Positions 17,350 to 25,536 are shown, counted from the stretch's first letter. The stretch: 64,000 bases of DNA from Polaromonas sp. JS666 (GCF_000013865.1 NC_007948.1:2976001-3040000), one strand, 5' to 3'. Numbers and translations: made by a program. Notes: generated by a model from the letters alone, not told the origin.

Positions 17350-18627
17350 ATGACCATTGCAATCTTTTTGACATCCCTGATGGGAGCCATGACGCTGGGC
17401 GTTCCCATTGCCTTTTCCCTGCTGGTGTGCGGCGTCGCCCTGATGGTGCACCTGAACAGTTTTGACACACAAATCCTGGCGCAAAACCTGCTCGAAGGCG
17501 CCAACAACTACCCGTTGATGGCTGTGCCGTTCTTCATGCTCGCCGGCGAGCTGATGAACGCTGGTGGCCTGTCCCGGCGAATCGTTGATGTAGCCAACGC
17601 GCTGGTCGGCCATGTTCGGGGCGGGCTGGGTTACACCGCCATCATTGCGGCGGTCGTGATGGCCAGTATCTCTGGCTCTGCGGTCGCTGATACGGCCGCT
17701 TTGGCCGCGCTGCTGATACCCATGATGCGCAAGGCGGGCTACAACGTGCCGCGTGCTGCAGGCCTCATTGCCTCTGGCGGCATCATTGCGCCCATCATTC
17801 CGCCCTCGATTGGCTTTGTGGTCTTTGGAGTAGCCGCGCAGGTGTCCATCACCAAACTTTTCATGGCGGGCATTGTTCCAGGTGTGATGATGGGCGTGGC
17901 CCTCGGGATCACGTGGTGGTTTTTGGCCAAGAAGGAGCCGCTGGTCAACGGCGGCGAGTTCAGCCTGGCCAAAGTGGCCAGCGCCATCGTAAGTGGCACC
18001 TGGGCGCTGGCATTGCCCATCGTCATCATCGGCGGCATGAAATTTGGTGTGTTCACGCCAACCGAAGCGGCCGTGGTTGCGGTGGTGTATTCCCTCGGGG
18101 TTGGCCTGTTTGTCTATGGCGAGCTCAAACTGGCAGAGCTGCCCGAACTAATGCTAGCCGCCGCCAAGACCTCCAGCACCATCATGTTTTTGGTGGCTAC
18201 CGCACTGGTCTCTGCCTGGCTCATCACCATCGCCGACATTCCAGCACAGGCCGTTGCGTTGCTGCAGCCGTTCATGGACAGCCCCAGGCTGCTCATGCTG
18301 GTGATGATGCTGCTGGTCATTGTGGTGGGCACCGCGCTGGACTTCATGCCCACCGTCTTGATCTTGACGCCCATTTTGATGCCGGTGGTCAGGCAAGCGG
18401 GTATTGACCCTGTCTATTTCGGCGTGATGTTCATCATCAACAACGCGATTGGTTTGCTGACACCCCCCGTGGGAACGGTACTCAATGTGGTGGCAGGCGT
18501 CGCCAGGGTCAACCTCGACAAAGTCATCAAGAGCGTCTGGCCCTTCCTGCTGGCGCAAACGGTTTTGCTGTTTCTGTTCGTGTTGTTCCCGCAACTCATC
18601 ACGGGGCCGGCGGCCTGGTTCCGCTGA
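17350..18627 (+). CDS. TRAP transporter large membrane subunit DctM
   Basis: This is the large permease subunit (425 residues, about 12 helices), the actual sodium-coupled channel for the acid. It shows the DctM features LGVPIAFSLLVCG, SISGSAVADTAAL, IIPPSIGFVVFG, a repeated second half with DFMPTVLILTPILMPV and NAIGLLTPPVGTVLNV. It follows dctQ and is followed 52 bp later by a second dctP gene, so two different receptors may feed the same membrane pair. Confidence 0.96.
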   Translation: MTIAIFLTSLMGAMTLGVPIAFSLLVCGVALMVHLNSFDTQILAQNLLEGANNYPLMAVPFFMLAGELMNAGGLSRRIVDVANALVGHVRGGLGYTAIIAAVVMASISGSAVADTAALAALLIPMMRKAGYNVPRAAGLIASGGIIAPIIPPSIGFVVFGVAAQVSITKLFMAGIVPGVMMGVALGITWWFLAKKEPLVNGGEFSLAKVASAIVSGTWALALPIVIIGGMKFGVFTPTEAAVVAVVYSLGVGLFVYGELKLAELPELMLAAAKTSSTIMFLVATALVSAWLITIADIPAQAVALLQPFMDSPRLLMLVMMLLVIVVGTALDFMPTVLILTPILMPVVRQAGIDPVYFGVMFIINNAIGLLTPPVGTVLNVVAGVARVNLDKVIKSVWPFLLAQTVLLFLFVLFPQLITGPAAWFR

Positions 18628-18679
18628 ACACCCGGCGAGTGCTTCCAACCCCTTCCACCCCTTCATGCCAGGAATCACC

Positions 18680-19648
18680 ATGCGCACCGTCCATCGCCTC
18701 GCGCTGTGCTCACTGCTGGGGTTTTGCAGCCTCACGGTGTCTGCCCAGACCATCTTGCGCCTCAGCCACGCAGGATCTCTGAGTTCCAGCCAACACCTGG
18801 CGGCACTCAGGATGGCCGAGGTCGTGAAGGAAAAAACGCAGGGCGCGCTACGCATTGACGTTTACCCAGAAAGCCAGCTGGGCAACGATGCCAAGGCAAT
18901 TGCCGACACGCAAAAGGGCGCACTGGACATGGTGATGGCCGGCAGCCCCAATTTCGTGCCACTGGCGCCGCGGCTGGTCGAGATCGACCTGCCCTATTCA
19001 TTCGACACGCCGCAGCGGGCCTACGGGGAGCTGGACTCGAAATTCTATGGCCAGTCACTGCTCAATGAGCCACTGGCCAAAGGCATCAAGGGTCTGGCCT
19101 TCTGGGAAGTGGGCTTTCGCATCATCACCAGCAACAAAGGGTTTGTGAAAACGCCCGATGACCTGAAGGGACTCCGGCTGCGTGTGGTGGGCAACCCTGA
19201 ACAACACGAGTTTTTCAAGGCCCTGGGGGCACAGACCGTGGCCATGCCGCTGGGTGAGGTCTACGAAGCCATACGGGCCGGCAAGCTCGATGCACAGGAC
19301 CATCCGCTGCCCATCACCTACAGCTCCAGGCTCTATGAAGTGCAAAAGTACGTCACGATGACGCGGCATGCCTACACGGCGTTGATGGTAGCGATCAACG
19401 CGGGCCGCTTCGAATCGCTGACCGCGGTGCAACAAAAAGCGCTGATGGAAGCGGCCGTGGCCGGTCGCAATTTCCAGCGGGAGCTGAATGCAAAGAACGA
19501 AAAAACCATTCTGGCCGACCTCAGGCGTCAGGGTGTGAACGTGCTGGAGTCGGTGGACTCCAGGCCGTTCCGCCTGCTGGCCACCAAGCAGAGCGCAAAC
19601 TATTTCTCCCGCAGGCTCGGCTTACCCGAGCTGGCCCAAAACAAATAA
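18680..19648 (+). CDS. TRAP transporter substrate-binding protein DctP (second copy)
   Basis: This 322-residue TRAP receptor has a signal peptide (MRTVHRLALCSLLGFCS...VSAQ). It is clearly homologous to the product of 15826 (shared FAHAG/LSHAG start, SQHLAALR, QLGND, LAFWEVGFR, MPLGE-Y-A, VQK..TMTRHAYTA) but strongly diverged. The arginine position is in GLRLRVVGNP, like the GLKIRTMPNP of the first copy. No second DctQ/DctM follows, so it probably shares the membrane pair encoded upstream, giving one transporter with two ligand specificities. The start at 18680 follows CCAGGA. Confidence 0.93.
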   Translation: MRTVHRLALCSLLGFCSLTVSAQTILRLSHAGSLSSSQHLAALRMAEVVKEKTQGALRIDVYPESQLGNDAKAIADTQKGALDMVMAGSPNFVPLAPRLVEIDLPYSFDTPQRAYGELDSKFYGQSLLNEPLAKGIKGLAFWEVGFRIITSNKGFVKTPDDLKGLRLRVVGNPEQHEFFKALGAQTVAMPLGEVYEAIRAGKLDAQDHPLPITYSSRLYEVQKYVTMTRHAYTALMVAINAGRFESLTAVQQKALMEAAVAGRNFQRELNAKNEKTILADLRRQGVNVLESVDSRPFRLLATKQSANYFSRRLGLPELAQNK

Positions 19649-19677
19649 TCCATCAACGAATCTCACGAAAGTTTGCC

Positions 19678-20622
19678 ATGTCATCCCGCGAAACCTTGCT
19701 CCTGGTGCAGAAATGCGCCCACACCTTCAGCTTTTACGACCTGGCCACCGGTCAGGCTAAAAAACACATCGTGCTGCCCAACTTTCCGCACGAGTTCACG
19801 GTAGACCCGGTGCGCCGGCGTGCCTATGTGGGCCACTACGGCATCGAGACCGCCAGCCACCTGGGCGACGTGGGCGGGCACTCGGTCTTCGTGATCGATC
19901 TTGACAAGCAAGAGCATGTGGCAACGCTGAATATCTGGCCCTTTTACCGCCCGCACGGCCTGACGGTAGATGCCGAAGGCCGTCTGTACGTGATGTCGGA
20001 GGCACACAACACGCTGCTGCGATTCTCCGACCCGATCAACCGTCATGTACCCGACCTGGCCGTGCCCTCCGGCGGCTACAAGACCCATTTGTTTGCATTG
20101 ACGAAAGATGCACAGACAGCCTATGCGCTGAACCTGCTGTCGAACACGGTCACCAAAATCAAGCCGCACGACCCGACCTTCACACCGGTGGCCATGGTGC
20201 CGGGCCCGGTGCCCGAGGGCAATGTGCTGTCAGCGGATGAGTCGCTGCTGTATGTAGCCAACCGGGGCGACGACACCATCGTCGCCGTCGACACGGCCAG
20301 CATGAAAGTCGTTGCGTCGGGCAAGACGCGGCGCGACCCGAACCGGGTCTACCGATTCCGCGGTGCGCAGGGCCAGGACCTGTTGCTCACCACCAATTCG
20401 GGCGAGCAGTCGCTGTCCATCTTCGGCACCAATCTGCAGGAGCAGCGCTGCTTCGCCCTGCCCAGCAACCCGCTGGCCCTGTCCTTTCATCCGATGGACC
20501 GTGCGGTCTACATCTCGTTCCAGGACGAGACGGTGCGCCGCCTCAACCTCGACAGTTTCGAGTTCGAACAGGAGATCAAGACCCTGCGCGAACCGGATTC
20601 TTCCTACGTGTGGCAACACTGA
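19678..20622 (+). CDS. Cytosolic beta-propeller protein (YncE / lactonase-like)
   Basis: This 314-residue protein has no signal peptide and is made of repeating beta-strand blades (for example RPHGLTVDAEGRLYVMSEAHNTLL, GNVLSADESLLYVANRGDDTIVAVD, NPLALSFHPMDRAVYISFQDETVRRL). The blade spacing of roughly 40-45 residues suggests seven blades, as in YncE proteins and 6-phosphogluconolactonases. Its position among sugar-acid genes, just before an amidohydrolase of the lactonase type, suggests it opens or senses a sugar lactone, but no catalytic residues can be identified by eye. It could equally be a non-enzymatic binding protein. Confidence 0.7.
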   Translation: MSSRETLLLVQKCAHTFSFYDLATGQAKKHIVLPNFPHEFTVDPVRRRAYVGHYGIETASHLGDVGGHSVFVIDLDKQEHVATLNIWPFYRPHGLTVDAEGRLYVMSEAHNTLLRFSDPINRHVPDLAVPSGGYKTHLFALTKDAQTAYALNLLSNTVTKIKPHDPTFTPVAMVPGPVPEGNVLSADESLLYVANRGDDTIVAVDTASMKVVASGKTRRDPNRVYRFRGAQGQDLLLTTNSGEQSLSIFGTNLQEQRCFALPSNPLALSFHPMDRAVYISFQDETVRRLNLDSFEFEQEIKTLREPDSSYVWQH

Positions 20623-20659
20623 CGTTCGCCCCACCTCATAAAGAAGCCGGGTACCCCCA

Positions 20660-21604
20660 ATGAACCCCTCGCCCGCATCCAGAAATGTCATCTCCGTTGT
20701 GGACGCCCACCATCATCTGTGGGACTTGTCGCTGGGCCGCTATCCCTGGTTGCAGCAGGCGTATGACCCAAAGACCTTCTTTCTGGGCGACTATGCCGCG
20801 TTGCGCCAGGACTTTTTGCCAAAGGACTACCGCGCCGCCAGCGCTGGTGTTCAGGTGCTGGCGACGGTGCACGTAGAGGCCGAACGCGACCGCAGCGAGC
20901 AGGTGGCAGAAACCGCCTGGCTGCATGACATGAACGCCGCGCACGGCATCCCTAACGCGGTGGTGGCGCATGCCTGGTTCGACCGGCCAGATACGGAAGA
21001 GTACCTGCTCAGCCATTTGCGCTATCCACTGGTGCGAGGTATTCGCAGCAAGCCTGTGACTTCTGCAACGCCAGCGCAAAGCGTGGCCGGGCAACCGGGC
21101 TCCATGCAGGACGAAGCCTGGTTGCGCGGCTTCTCACTGCTGCGAAAACACGGTCTGAGCTGGGACCTGCGGGTACCGGCCTGGCATTTGCCCGAGGCTG
21201 CGCAGGTGGCGCAGATGTTCCCGGATGTGCCCATGGTGCTCAATCACCACGGCTTTGCCTGGGACCGCAGCGAGGAAGGCCTCAAGCGCTGGCGTGGCTG
21301 GATGGAAGTGCTGGCACGACAGCCCAACGTGCATGTGAAGCTGTCCGAATTCGGCCTGCGCGACCAGCCCTGGAATGAACAGTCCAATGCACGCATAGTG
21401 CGCGACACGCTGGCCATCTTCGGCTGGGAGCGCTGCATGTTCGCCAGCAACTTTCCGGTGGCCAGCTTGCGCATCGGATTTCGACCCCTGGTAGAGGCTG
21501 TGTGGCGCATGCTGGACAAGCTCGCACCCGATCAGCGCCAGGCCGTGATGAGCGGTAACGCGCTGCGCTTTTACCGTATCAATCTTCCACCTGCCCAGAC
21601 CTGA
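20660..21604 (+). CDS. Amidohydrolase-2 family lactonase (COG3618-type)
   Basis: This 314-residue TIM-barrel metal-dependent hydrolase belongs to the amidohydrolase-2 group. It has the N-terminal metal motif VDAHHHLWD, LGRYPWLQ, HVEAERD, LNHHG and the end motif RCMFASNFPVA with SGNALRFYRI. Relatives are L-rhamnono-1,4-lactonase, L-fuconolactonase and the 2-pyrone-4,6-dicarboxylate lactonase. In this island it probably hydrolyses the sugar lactone to the aldonate used by the dehydratase at 13677. It ends 4 bp before the aldehyde dehydrogenase gene, which supports co-transcription. Confidence 0.85.
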   Translation: MNPSPASRNVISVVDAHHHLWDLSLGRYPWLQQAYDPKTFFLGDYAALRQDFLPKDYRAASAGVQVLATVHVEAERDRSEQVAETAWLHDMNAAHGIPNAVVAHAWFDRPDTEEYLLSHLRYPLVRGIRSKPVTSATPAQSVAGQPGSMQDEAWLRGFSLLRKHGLSWDLRVPAWHLPEAAQVAQMFPDVPMVLNHHGFAWDRSEEGLKRWRGWMEVLARQPNVHVKLSEFGLRDQPWNEQSNARIVRDTLAIFGWERCMFASNFPVASLRIGFRPLVEAVWRMLDKLAPDQRQAVMSGNALRFYRINLPPAQT

Positions 21605-21608
21605 CTCC

Positions 21609-23057
21609 ATGAACAACTTCAACAACCTCATCAATGGCCAATGGTTGGCCGGCAACAGCACCAGCGCCAACCGGAACCCATCCAACCTCGCTGACGTCAT
21701 CGGCGAGTACGCGCAAGCCGATGCTGCAGGCCTTGATGCGGCCGTGCAGGCGGCGCAAGCGGCCTTCCCTGCCTGGTCCACCTCCGGCATCCAGGCCCGC
21801 TCGGACGCGCTCGACAGGATCGGCACCGAGATTCTGGCGCGCCGCGAGGAGCTGGGCACCCTGCTCTCGCGCGAAGAAGGCAAAACGAAACCGGAAGGCA
21901 TTGGCGAAGCCACCCGCGCCGGCCAGATCTTCAAGTTTTTCGCCGGTGAATGCCTGCGCCTGTCGGGTGAAACCGTTCCATCGGTGCGTCCCGGCATCGG
22001 CGTGGAAATTACCCGCGAGCCCGTCGGTGTGGTTGGCCTGATCACGCCCTGGAATTTTCCGATTGCGATTCCGGCCTGGAAGGTTGCACCGGCGCTGGCC
22101 TTTGGCAACTGCGTGGTCCTGAAGCCGGCCGACCTGGTGCCGGGCAGCGCGTGGGCCCTGGCCGAGATCATTTCGCGCTCCGGCATTCCGGCGGGTGTCT
22201 TCAACCTGGTGATGGGGCCGGGACGCGTGATCGGCGACGCGCTGGTCAACCACCCCGGCATCAACGCCATCAGCTTCACCGGCTCGGTCGGGGTGGGCAG
22301 CCGCATTGCGGAAGCCTGCGCAAAGAACCTCAAGAAGGTGCAGCTTGAGATGGGCGGCAAAAACCCGCAGGTCATCCTGGACGATGCGGACCTCACCCAG
22401 GCGGTGGAACTGAGCGCGCAGAGCGCGTTTTACTCGACCGGCCAGCGCTGCACGGCATCCAGCCGCCTCATCGTGACCGACGGTATTTACCCGGCCTTTG
22501 TCAAAGCCCTGCAGGAACGCATGACCCGGATCAAGGTGGGCGATGCGCTGACCACTGGCACCGACATGGGTCCCGTGTCCTCCCAGGCACAGCTGGAGCA
22601 GGATCTGAGCTACATCGCGATCGGCAAAGCCGAAGGCGCCACGCTGGCATTCGGCGGCAACCGCGTGCCGTGCCACACCGGCAGCGGCGCCGAGGGTTAC
22701 TTCATGGCGCCGGCGCTGTTCAGCGAAAGCACGGCCGGCATGCGCATCAACCGCGAGGAGATCTTTGGCCCGGTCGCCAGCATCATCCGCGTCAAGGACT
22801 ACGAGGCCGCCCTGGCCGCCGCCAACGACACGCCGTTTGGCCTGTCTGCGGGCATTGCCACCACGTCGCTGAAGTACGCCACGCACTTCAAGCGCCACAG
22901 CCAGGCCGGCATGGTGATGGTCAACCTGCCCACCGCCGGGGTGGACTACCACGTGCCGTTCGGCGGGCGCAAGGGCTCCAGCTATGGCCCGCGCGAGCAG
23001 GGCAGGTATGCGCAGGAATTCTTCACGACCGTCAAGACCGCCTACACGCTGGCCTGA
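21609..23057 (+). CDS. Alpha-ketoglutarate semialdehyde dehydrogenase
   Basis: This is an NAD(P)-dependent aldehyde dehydrogenase of 482 residues. The catalytic Cys is in FYSTGQRCTASSR (about C280) and the general-base Glu in LEMGGKNP (about E247); the cofactor site includes PWNFPIAIPAWK and FTGSVGVG. The start (NPSNLADVIGEYAQAD) and the end (TAGVDYHVPFGGRKGSSYGPREQG) resemble the 2,5-dioxopentanoate dehydrogenases of glucarate and pentonate catabolism. It would oxidise the semialdehyde made by the KdaD-like enzyme to 2-oxoglutarate, joining the pathway to the TCA cycle. It is the last enzyme gene of the island, 85 bp before the interrupted Bug gene. Confidence 0.9.
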   Translation: MNNFNNLINGQWLAGNSTSANRNPSNLADVIGEYAQADAAGLDAAVQAAQAAFPAWSTSGIQARSDALDRIGTEILARREELGTLLSREEGKTKPEGIGEATRAGQIFKFFAGECLRLSGETVPSVRPGIGVEITREPVGVVGLITPWNFPIAIPAWKVAPALAFGNCVVLKPADLVPGSAWALAEIISRSGIPAGVFNLVMGPGRVIGDALVNHPGINAISFTGSVGVGSRIAEACAKNLKKVQLEMGGKNPQVILDDADLTQAVELSAQSAFYSTGQRCTASSRLIVTDGIYPAFVKALQERMTRIKVGDALTTGTDMGPVSSQAQLEQDLSYIAIGKAEGATLAFGGNRVPCHTGSGAEGYFMAPALFSESTAGMRINREEIFGPVASIIRVKDYEAALAAANDTPFGLSAGIATTSLKYATHFKRHSQAGMVMVNLPTAGVDYHVPFGGRKGSSYGPREQGRYAQEFFTTVKTAYTLA

Positions 23058-23142
23058 CGCAGCAGTGCCCGCTCGGCGAACTGGTCCCACCGCAGGGGGC
23101 GTCCCAATTGTTCTGCCCTCAAATTTTAATAACGGAGACACC

Positions 23143-23342
23143 ATGAACATCCCCCTGACACTCGCTCGCACGGCTCGCGCTTTGACCCTTGCCCTGCTAC
23201 CACTGGCCACTTCGGCAGCGCTGGCCGCCGATTACCCGACCCGTCCGCTCGAACTGGTCGTTGCGGCCTCGGCCGGCGGCGGCACTGACGTGATGGCGCG
23301 GGCCTTCGCCGATGCGGCGCGCAAGCACTTCCCGCAACCTAT
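23143..23342 (+). pseudogene. Bug receptor gene, 5' fragment (interrupted)
   Basis: ATG 23143 follows an ACGGAGAC ribosome site and encodes a signal peptide (ending near ALAADYPTRP) and the family motif VAASAGGGTDVMAR. Reading stops after the residues PQPIV at a TGA (23347-23349) created by an insertion. The 3' part is at 26689-27463. Joining 23342 to 26689 restores CCT-ATC-GTC-GTG-ATC-AAC (P-I-V-V-I-N) and a complete receptor of 324 residues. The original protein would be a periplasmic carboxylate-binding receptor of the sugar-acid island. As it stands the gene is broken. Confidence 0.93.
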
Positions 23343-23349
23343 CGTTTGA

Positions 23350-23382
23350 GTTCAGCGGCTGCCGTAGGCAGTCCGCTGGAAC
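23350..23382 (-). other. attC hairpin (L''/L' side), separated from its R'' box
   Basis: On the plus strand GTT-CAGCGG-CTGCC (23350-23363) pairs with GGCAG-CCGCTG-AAC (23367-23382) around the loop GTA. Two unpaired bases, T23372 and G23379, lie on the same side. A hairpin with an extrahelical T and G is what the recombined bottom strand of an attC site shows, and here the plus strand is the bottom strand because the cassette lies on the minus strand. The partner box GTTAGGC (R'' complement) is now at 24865-24871, pushed away by the IS1111-type element. The R' half is completed by the far cassette end at 26683-26689. Confidence 0.75.
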
Positions 23383-23392
23383 GGAATACGAA

Positions 23393-23404
23393 GGGACTTC
23401 CCAC
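23393..23404 (+). repeat. IS1111-type left subterminal inverted repeat
   Basis: GGGACTTCCCAC is the exact reverse complement of 24846-24857. It is preceded by ATACGAA (23386-23392), which has a 7-nt complement in the element's 3' non-coding region. Confidence 0.85.
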
Positions 23405-23477
23405 TTCCGGGTAACGGCATCGAGTGCCAAGATTGGTTTTGGAAAGTCAATCTGAAACCTTTGGAAGGAGAAGTCCC

Positions 23478-24545
23478 ATGAGCGAGATTACACGAGTTGG
23501 CGTTGATCTGGCAAAGCGCGTCATCCAGGTTCACGCCGTCAATGCCGCCGGCCAACGGGTTACCAGCCGTGCGCTGGCCCGCGACAAGTTCATGGCCTGG
23601 TGTGCGCAATTGCCCGCAGGCTGCCTGGTTGCCATGGAAGCCAGCTCCAGCGCCCACCACTGGGCTCGCCGGCTGGTTGCATTGGGGCTGGATGCGCGCA
23701 TCATCGCCGCCCACCTGGTGGCGCCCTACCGGCTGCAGGGCAAGTCTGGCAAGAACGACGCCAATGACGCCGCCGCCATCTGCGAAGCCGCCTCGCGCCC
23801 GCAAATGCATTTCGTGCCCGTCAAGAGCGTGGAGCAGCAAAGCATGCTGTGCATCCATCGCCTGCGCGAGGGCTTCAAGGCCGAGCGCACTGCCTGCGTC
23901 AACCGGATTCGCGGTCTGCTGGCCGAGTTCGGTCTGGTGTTCGCGCAAAAGCCCGCTGTCTTGCGTCAAGCTTTGCCCGACGTGATCGAAGATGCCTGCA
24001 ACGAACTGGGCACCCTGGCACGCCTGGCGCTGCAACGCGCCTGGGCGCAGTGGCAGGAACTCGATGCCCATCTGGCCTGGTGCGACGAGCGCATCGCCGC
24101 CCACCTCAAAGTCAATGAGCAGGTACGCCAGGCGGAACAGCTCATGGGTGTAGGGCCTGTCACAGCCTCTGCGGTGGTGGCCACGGTGGGCGACTTCAAA
24201 CAGTTTCGCAACGGCGCGCAGTTCGGCGCCTGGCTGGGGTTGACGCCACGGCAAAACTCCAGCGGTGGCAAAAACAATCTCGGTGCCATCACCAAGCGCG
24301 GCGACATGTACTTGCGCATGCTGCTGATTCAAGGGGCCAAGTCGGCGGTGATGACGGCGCACCGGCGGGATGACCCGATTTCAAAATGGTTGCACCAACT
24401 GCGCGAGAAGTCAGGCTGGCAAAAGGCGGCTGTGGCCCTGGCCAACAAGAATGCACGCATTCTGTGGGCGGTGTTCGTGCGGGGCAAACCATTTGATGCG
24501 CGCCATGTGAGTGTGAAGCCAGGGATGGCTGCCGCAGCTGTGTAA
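23478..24545 (+). CDS. IS110/IS1111-family transposase
   Basis: This 355-residue transposase has the two IS110 domains. The N-terminal RuvC-like DEDD domain contains VGVDLAKRVIQVH (first Asp), VAMEASSSAHHWAR (Glu) and KNDANDAAAICEA (two Asp). The C-terminal transposase-20 domain contains LMGVGPVTASAVVATVGD, GAWLGLTPRQNSSGGK and the putative serine region ITKRGDMYLRMLLIQGAKSA. The enzyme makes and inserts a circular form guided by a non-coding RNA from the same element. The ATG at 23478 has a strong GGAAGGAG ribosome site. The gene is intact, so the element may still be active. Confidence 0.95.
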   Translation: MSEITRVGVDLAKRVIQVHAVNAAGQRVTSRALARDKFMAWCAQLPAGCLVAMEASSSAHHWARRLVALGLDARIIAAHLVAPYRLQGKSGKNDANDAAAICEAASRPQMHFVPVKSVEQQSMLCIHRLREGFKAERTACVNRIRGLLAEFGLVFAQKPAVLRQALPDVIEDACNELGTLARLALQRAWAQWQELDAHLAWCDERIAAHLKVNEQVRQAEQLMGVGPVTASAVVATVGDFKQFRNGAQFGAWLGLTPRQNSSGGKNNLGAITKRGDMYLRMLLIQGAKSAVMTAHRRDDPISKWLHQLREKSGWQKAAVALANKNARILWAVFVRGKPFDARHVSVKPGMAAAAV

Positions 24546-24845
24546 CGCCGCCCCAGAAAAATTGTTCGTTTCCCTGCAAGACGTGAGTTCGAAGATGCAG
24601 TAGACAGGTCAGACCGGCAGCGGGCAAGCTCGACTAACCCTTTGTGGCATTCCATTGGCAATGACCACGGGATCGGAATGGAGCCCCGCTGAGCGGTTCG
24701 TATCTGGGTCCGCACTGAAAAACCAGTGCAACAAGGCCGACAGTAGATGTGCAGTCTGTTCCTCGTTTCACCGCCGCTTCACTTCACGCCAGTGCAGGAA
24801 AATACCGTCACCAAGGAAAAAATATCGCGACCGCTACTTGACTTC
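24546..24845 (+). ncRNA. Candidate guide (seeker/bridge) RNA region of the IS
   Basis: The 300 bp between the transposase stop and the right inverted repeat encode no plausible protein. In IS1111-group elements this downstream region yields a guide RNA that pairs with target and element ends. Two short matches support this here. CTAACCCTTT (24634-24643) is the exact complement of AAAGGGTTAG at the right junction (24861-24870). TTCGTAT (24697-24703) is the complement of ATACGAA beside the left repeat (23386-23392). Chance matches of 7-10 nt are possible, so the guide assignment is tentative; the absence of a gene is clear. Confidence 0.5.
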
Positions 24846-24857
24846 GTGGGAAGTCCC
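24846..24857 (-). repeat. IS1111-type right subterminal inverted repeat
   Basis: GTGGGAAGTCCC is a perfect reverse complement of 23393-23404. Seven bases separate it from the attC R'' box complement (GTTAGGC, 24865-24871). Confidence 0.85.
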
Positions 24858-24864
24858 AGTAAAG

Positions 24865-24871
24865 GGTTAGG
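24865..24871 (-). other. attC R'' box of the cassette
   Basis: On the minus strand this reads GCCTAAC, 12 bp after the stop codon of the DUF1330 cassette gene, and fits the RYYYAAC core-site consensus. Its 11-bp context (TGACGCCTAAC in antisense) is inverted at 26679-26689, the other cassette end, which supplies the matching R' half (GTTAGGC). Confidence 0.75.
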
Positions 24872-25230
24872 CGTCAGTTGGCACTAGTTCGGAAGGCCTT
24901 CAACCACATAGGAGCGCCAGTTCGACGACTTGTCGCGGCCAGCCTTGAGCGCCACGTAGGCTGGAGATGTGTCGAAGGCCAACGCGTCGTCGACGCTGGG
25001 GAACTTGATGAGGGTGATGGTCTTTGGGGGGTCCCCGGCGAGCGGAACGCCCTTGGTGGCACGCACGATGAACGTGCCGCTGGTTGGAAGAGCGCGAGCG
25101 GCATCGACATACGTTTTCCAACCGACCGGGTCAGTGACTTGAAACTCGACGACCAGGTAACCGGGATGATCTTGTCCCCAAAAAACGTACTCCATAGCTG
25201 ATGTGAAAATTCAGCAATTGGAGATGAGGA

Positions 25231-25536
25231 ATGAGCAAGAGGAAAGACGGACAGGCCAGGGGCAAATACACCCTGGAATTCAAGCTGGAGGCGGTGCGGC
25301 TGGTCAAGGGCGGGCAGGCCGTGCCGGTGACGGCCAGGGTGCTGGGCGTGCCGGTGCAGACGCTGGGCAACTGGGTGCGCCTGAGCGAGAAAGGCCAGCT
25401 CAAGGGCGCAGGCGACAAGCCTGTGTCGCCTGAGCAAATGGAGCTGGCGCGGCTGCGAGCGGAGAACGCGCGGCTGCGCATGGAGCGCGACATTTTAAAA
25501 AAGGCCACAGCGTACTTCGCCAAGGAATCGCTGTGA
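25231..25536 (+). CDS. IS3-family OrfA (transposase DNA-binding part)
   Basis: This 101-residue protein has an N-terminal helix-turn-helix of the Tnp-8 type (KYTLEFKLEAVRLVKGGQ, ARVLGVPVQTLGNWVRLSE) and a C-terminal leucine-rich coiled coil (MELARLRAENARLRMERDILKKA) for multimerisation. It overlaps OrfB by 4 bp in the -1 frame. A slippery A-AAA-AAG sequence at 25497-25503, with no stop in the -1 frame up to OrfB, would let ribosomes make the OrfAB fusion, the active transposase in this family. Confidence 0.95.
   Translation: MSKRKDGQARGKYTLEFKLEAVRLVKGGQAVPVTARVLGVPVQTLGNWVRLSEKGQLKGAGDKPVSPEQMELARLRAENARLRMERDILKKATAYFAKESL

Larger units (their letters stand above)
23383..24864 (+). mobile_element. 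IS110-family (IS1111 group) element inserted in attC
   Basis: The element carries a DEDD transposase gene (23478-24545), a short left end and a long right non-coding end. Subterminal inverted repeats GGGACTTCCCAC (23393-23404) and GTGGGAAGTCCC (24846-24857) are perfect 12-mers lying a few bases inside the tips, the IS1111-group pattern. No target duplication is seen, as usual for the family. Both neighbours are parts of one attC site (hairpin on the left, R'' box on the right), so this is probably a member of the attC-targeting IS1111 subgroup. The exact tips are uncertain by up to about 10 bp on the left and 7 bp on the right. Confidence 0.85.
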
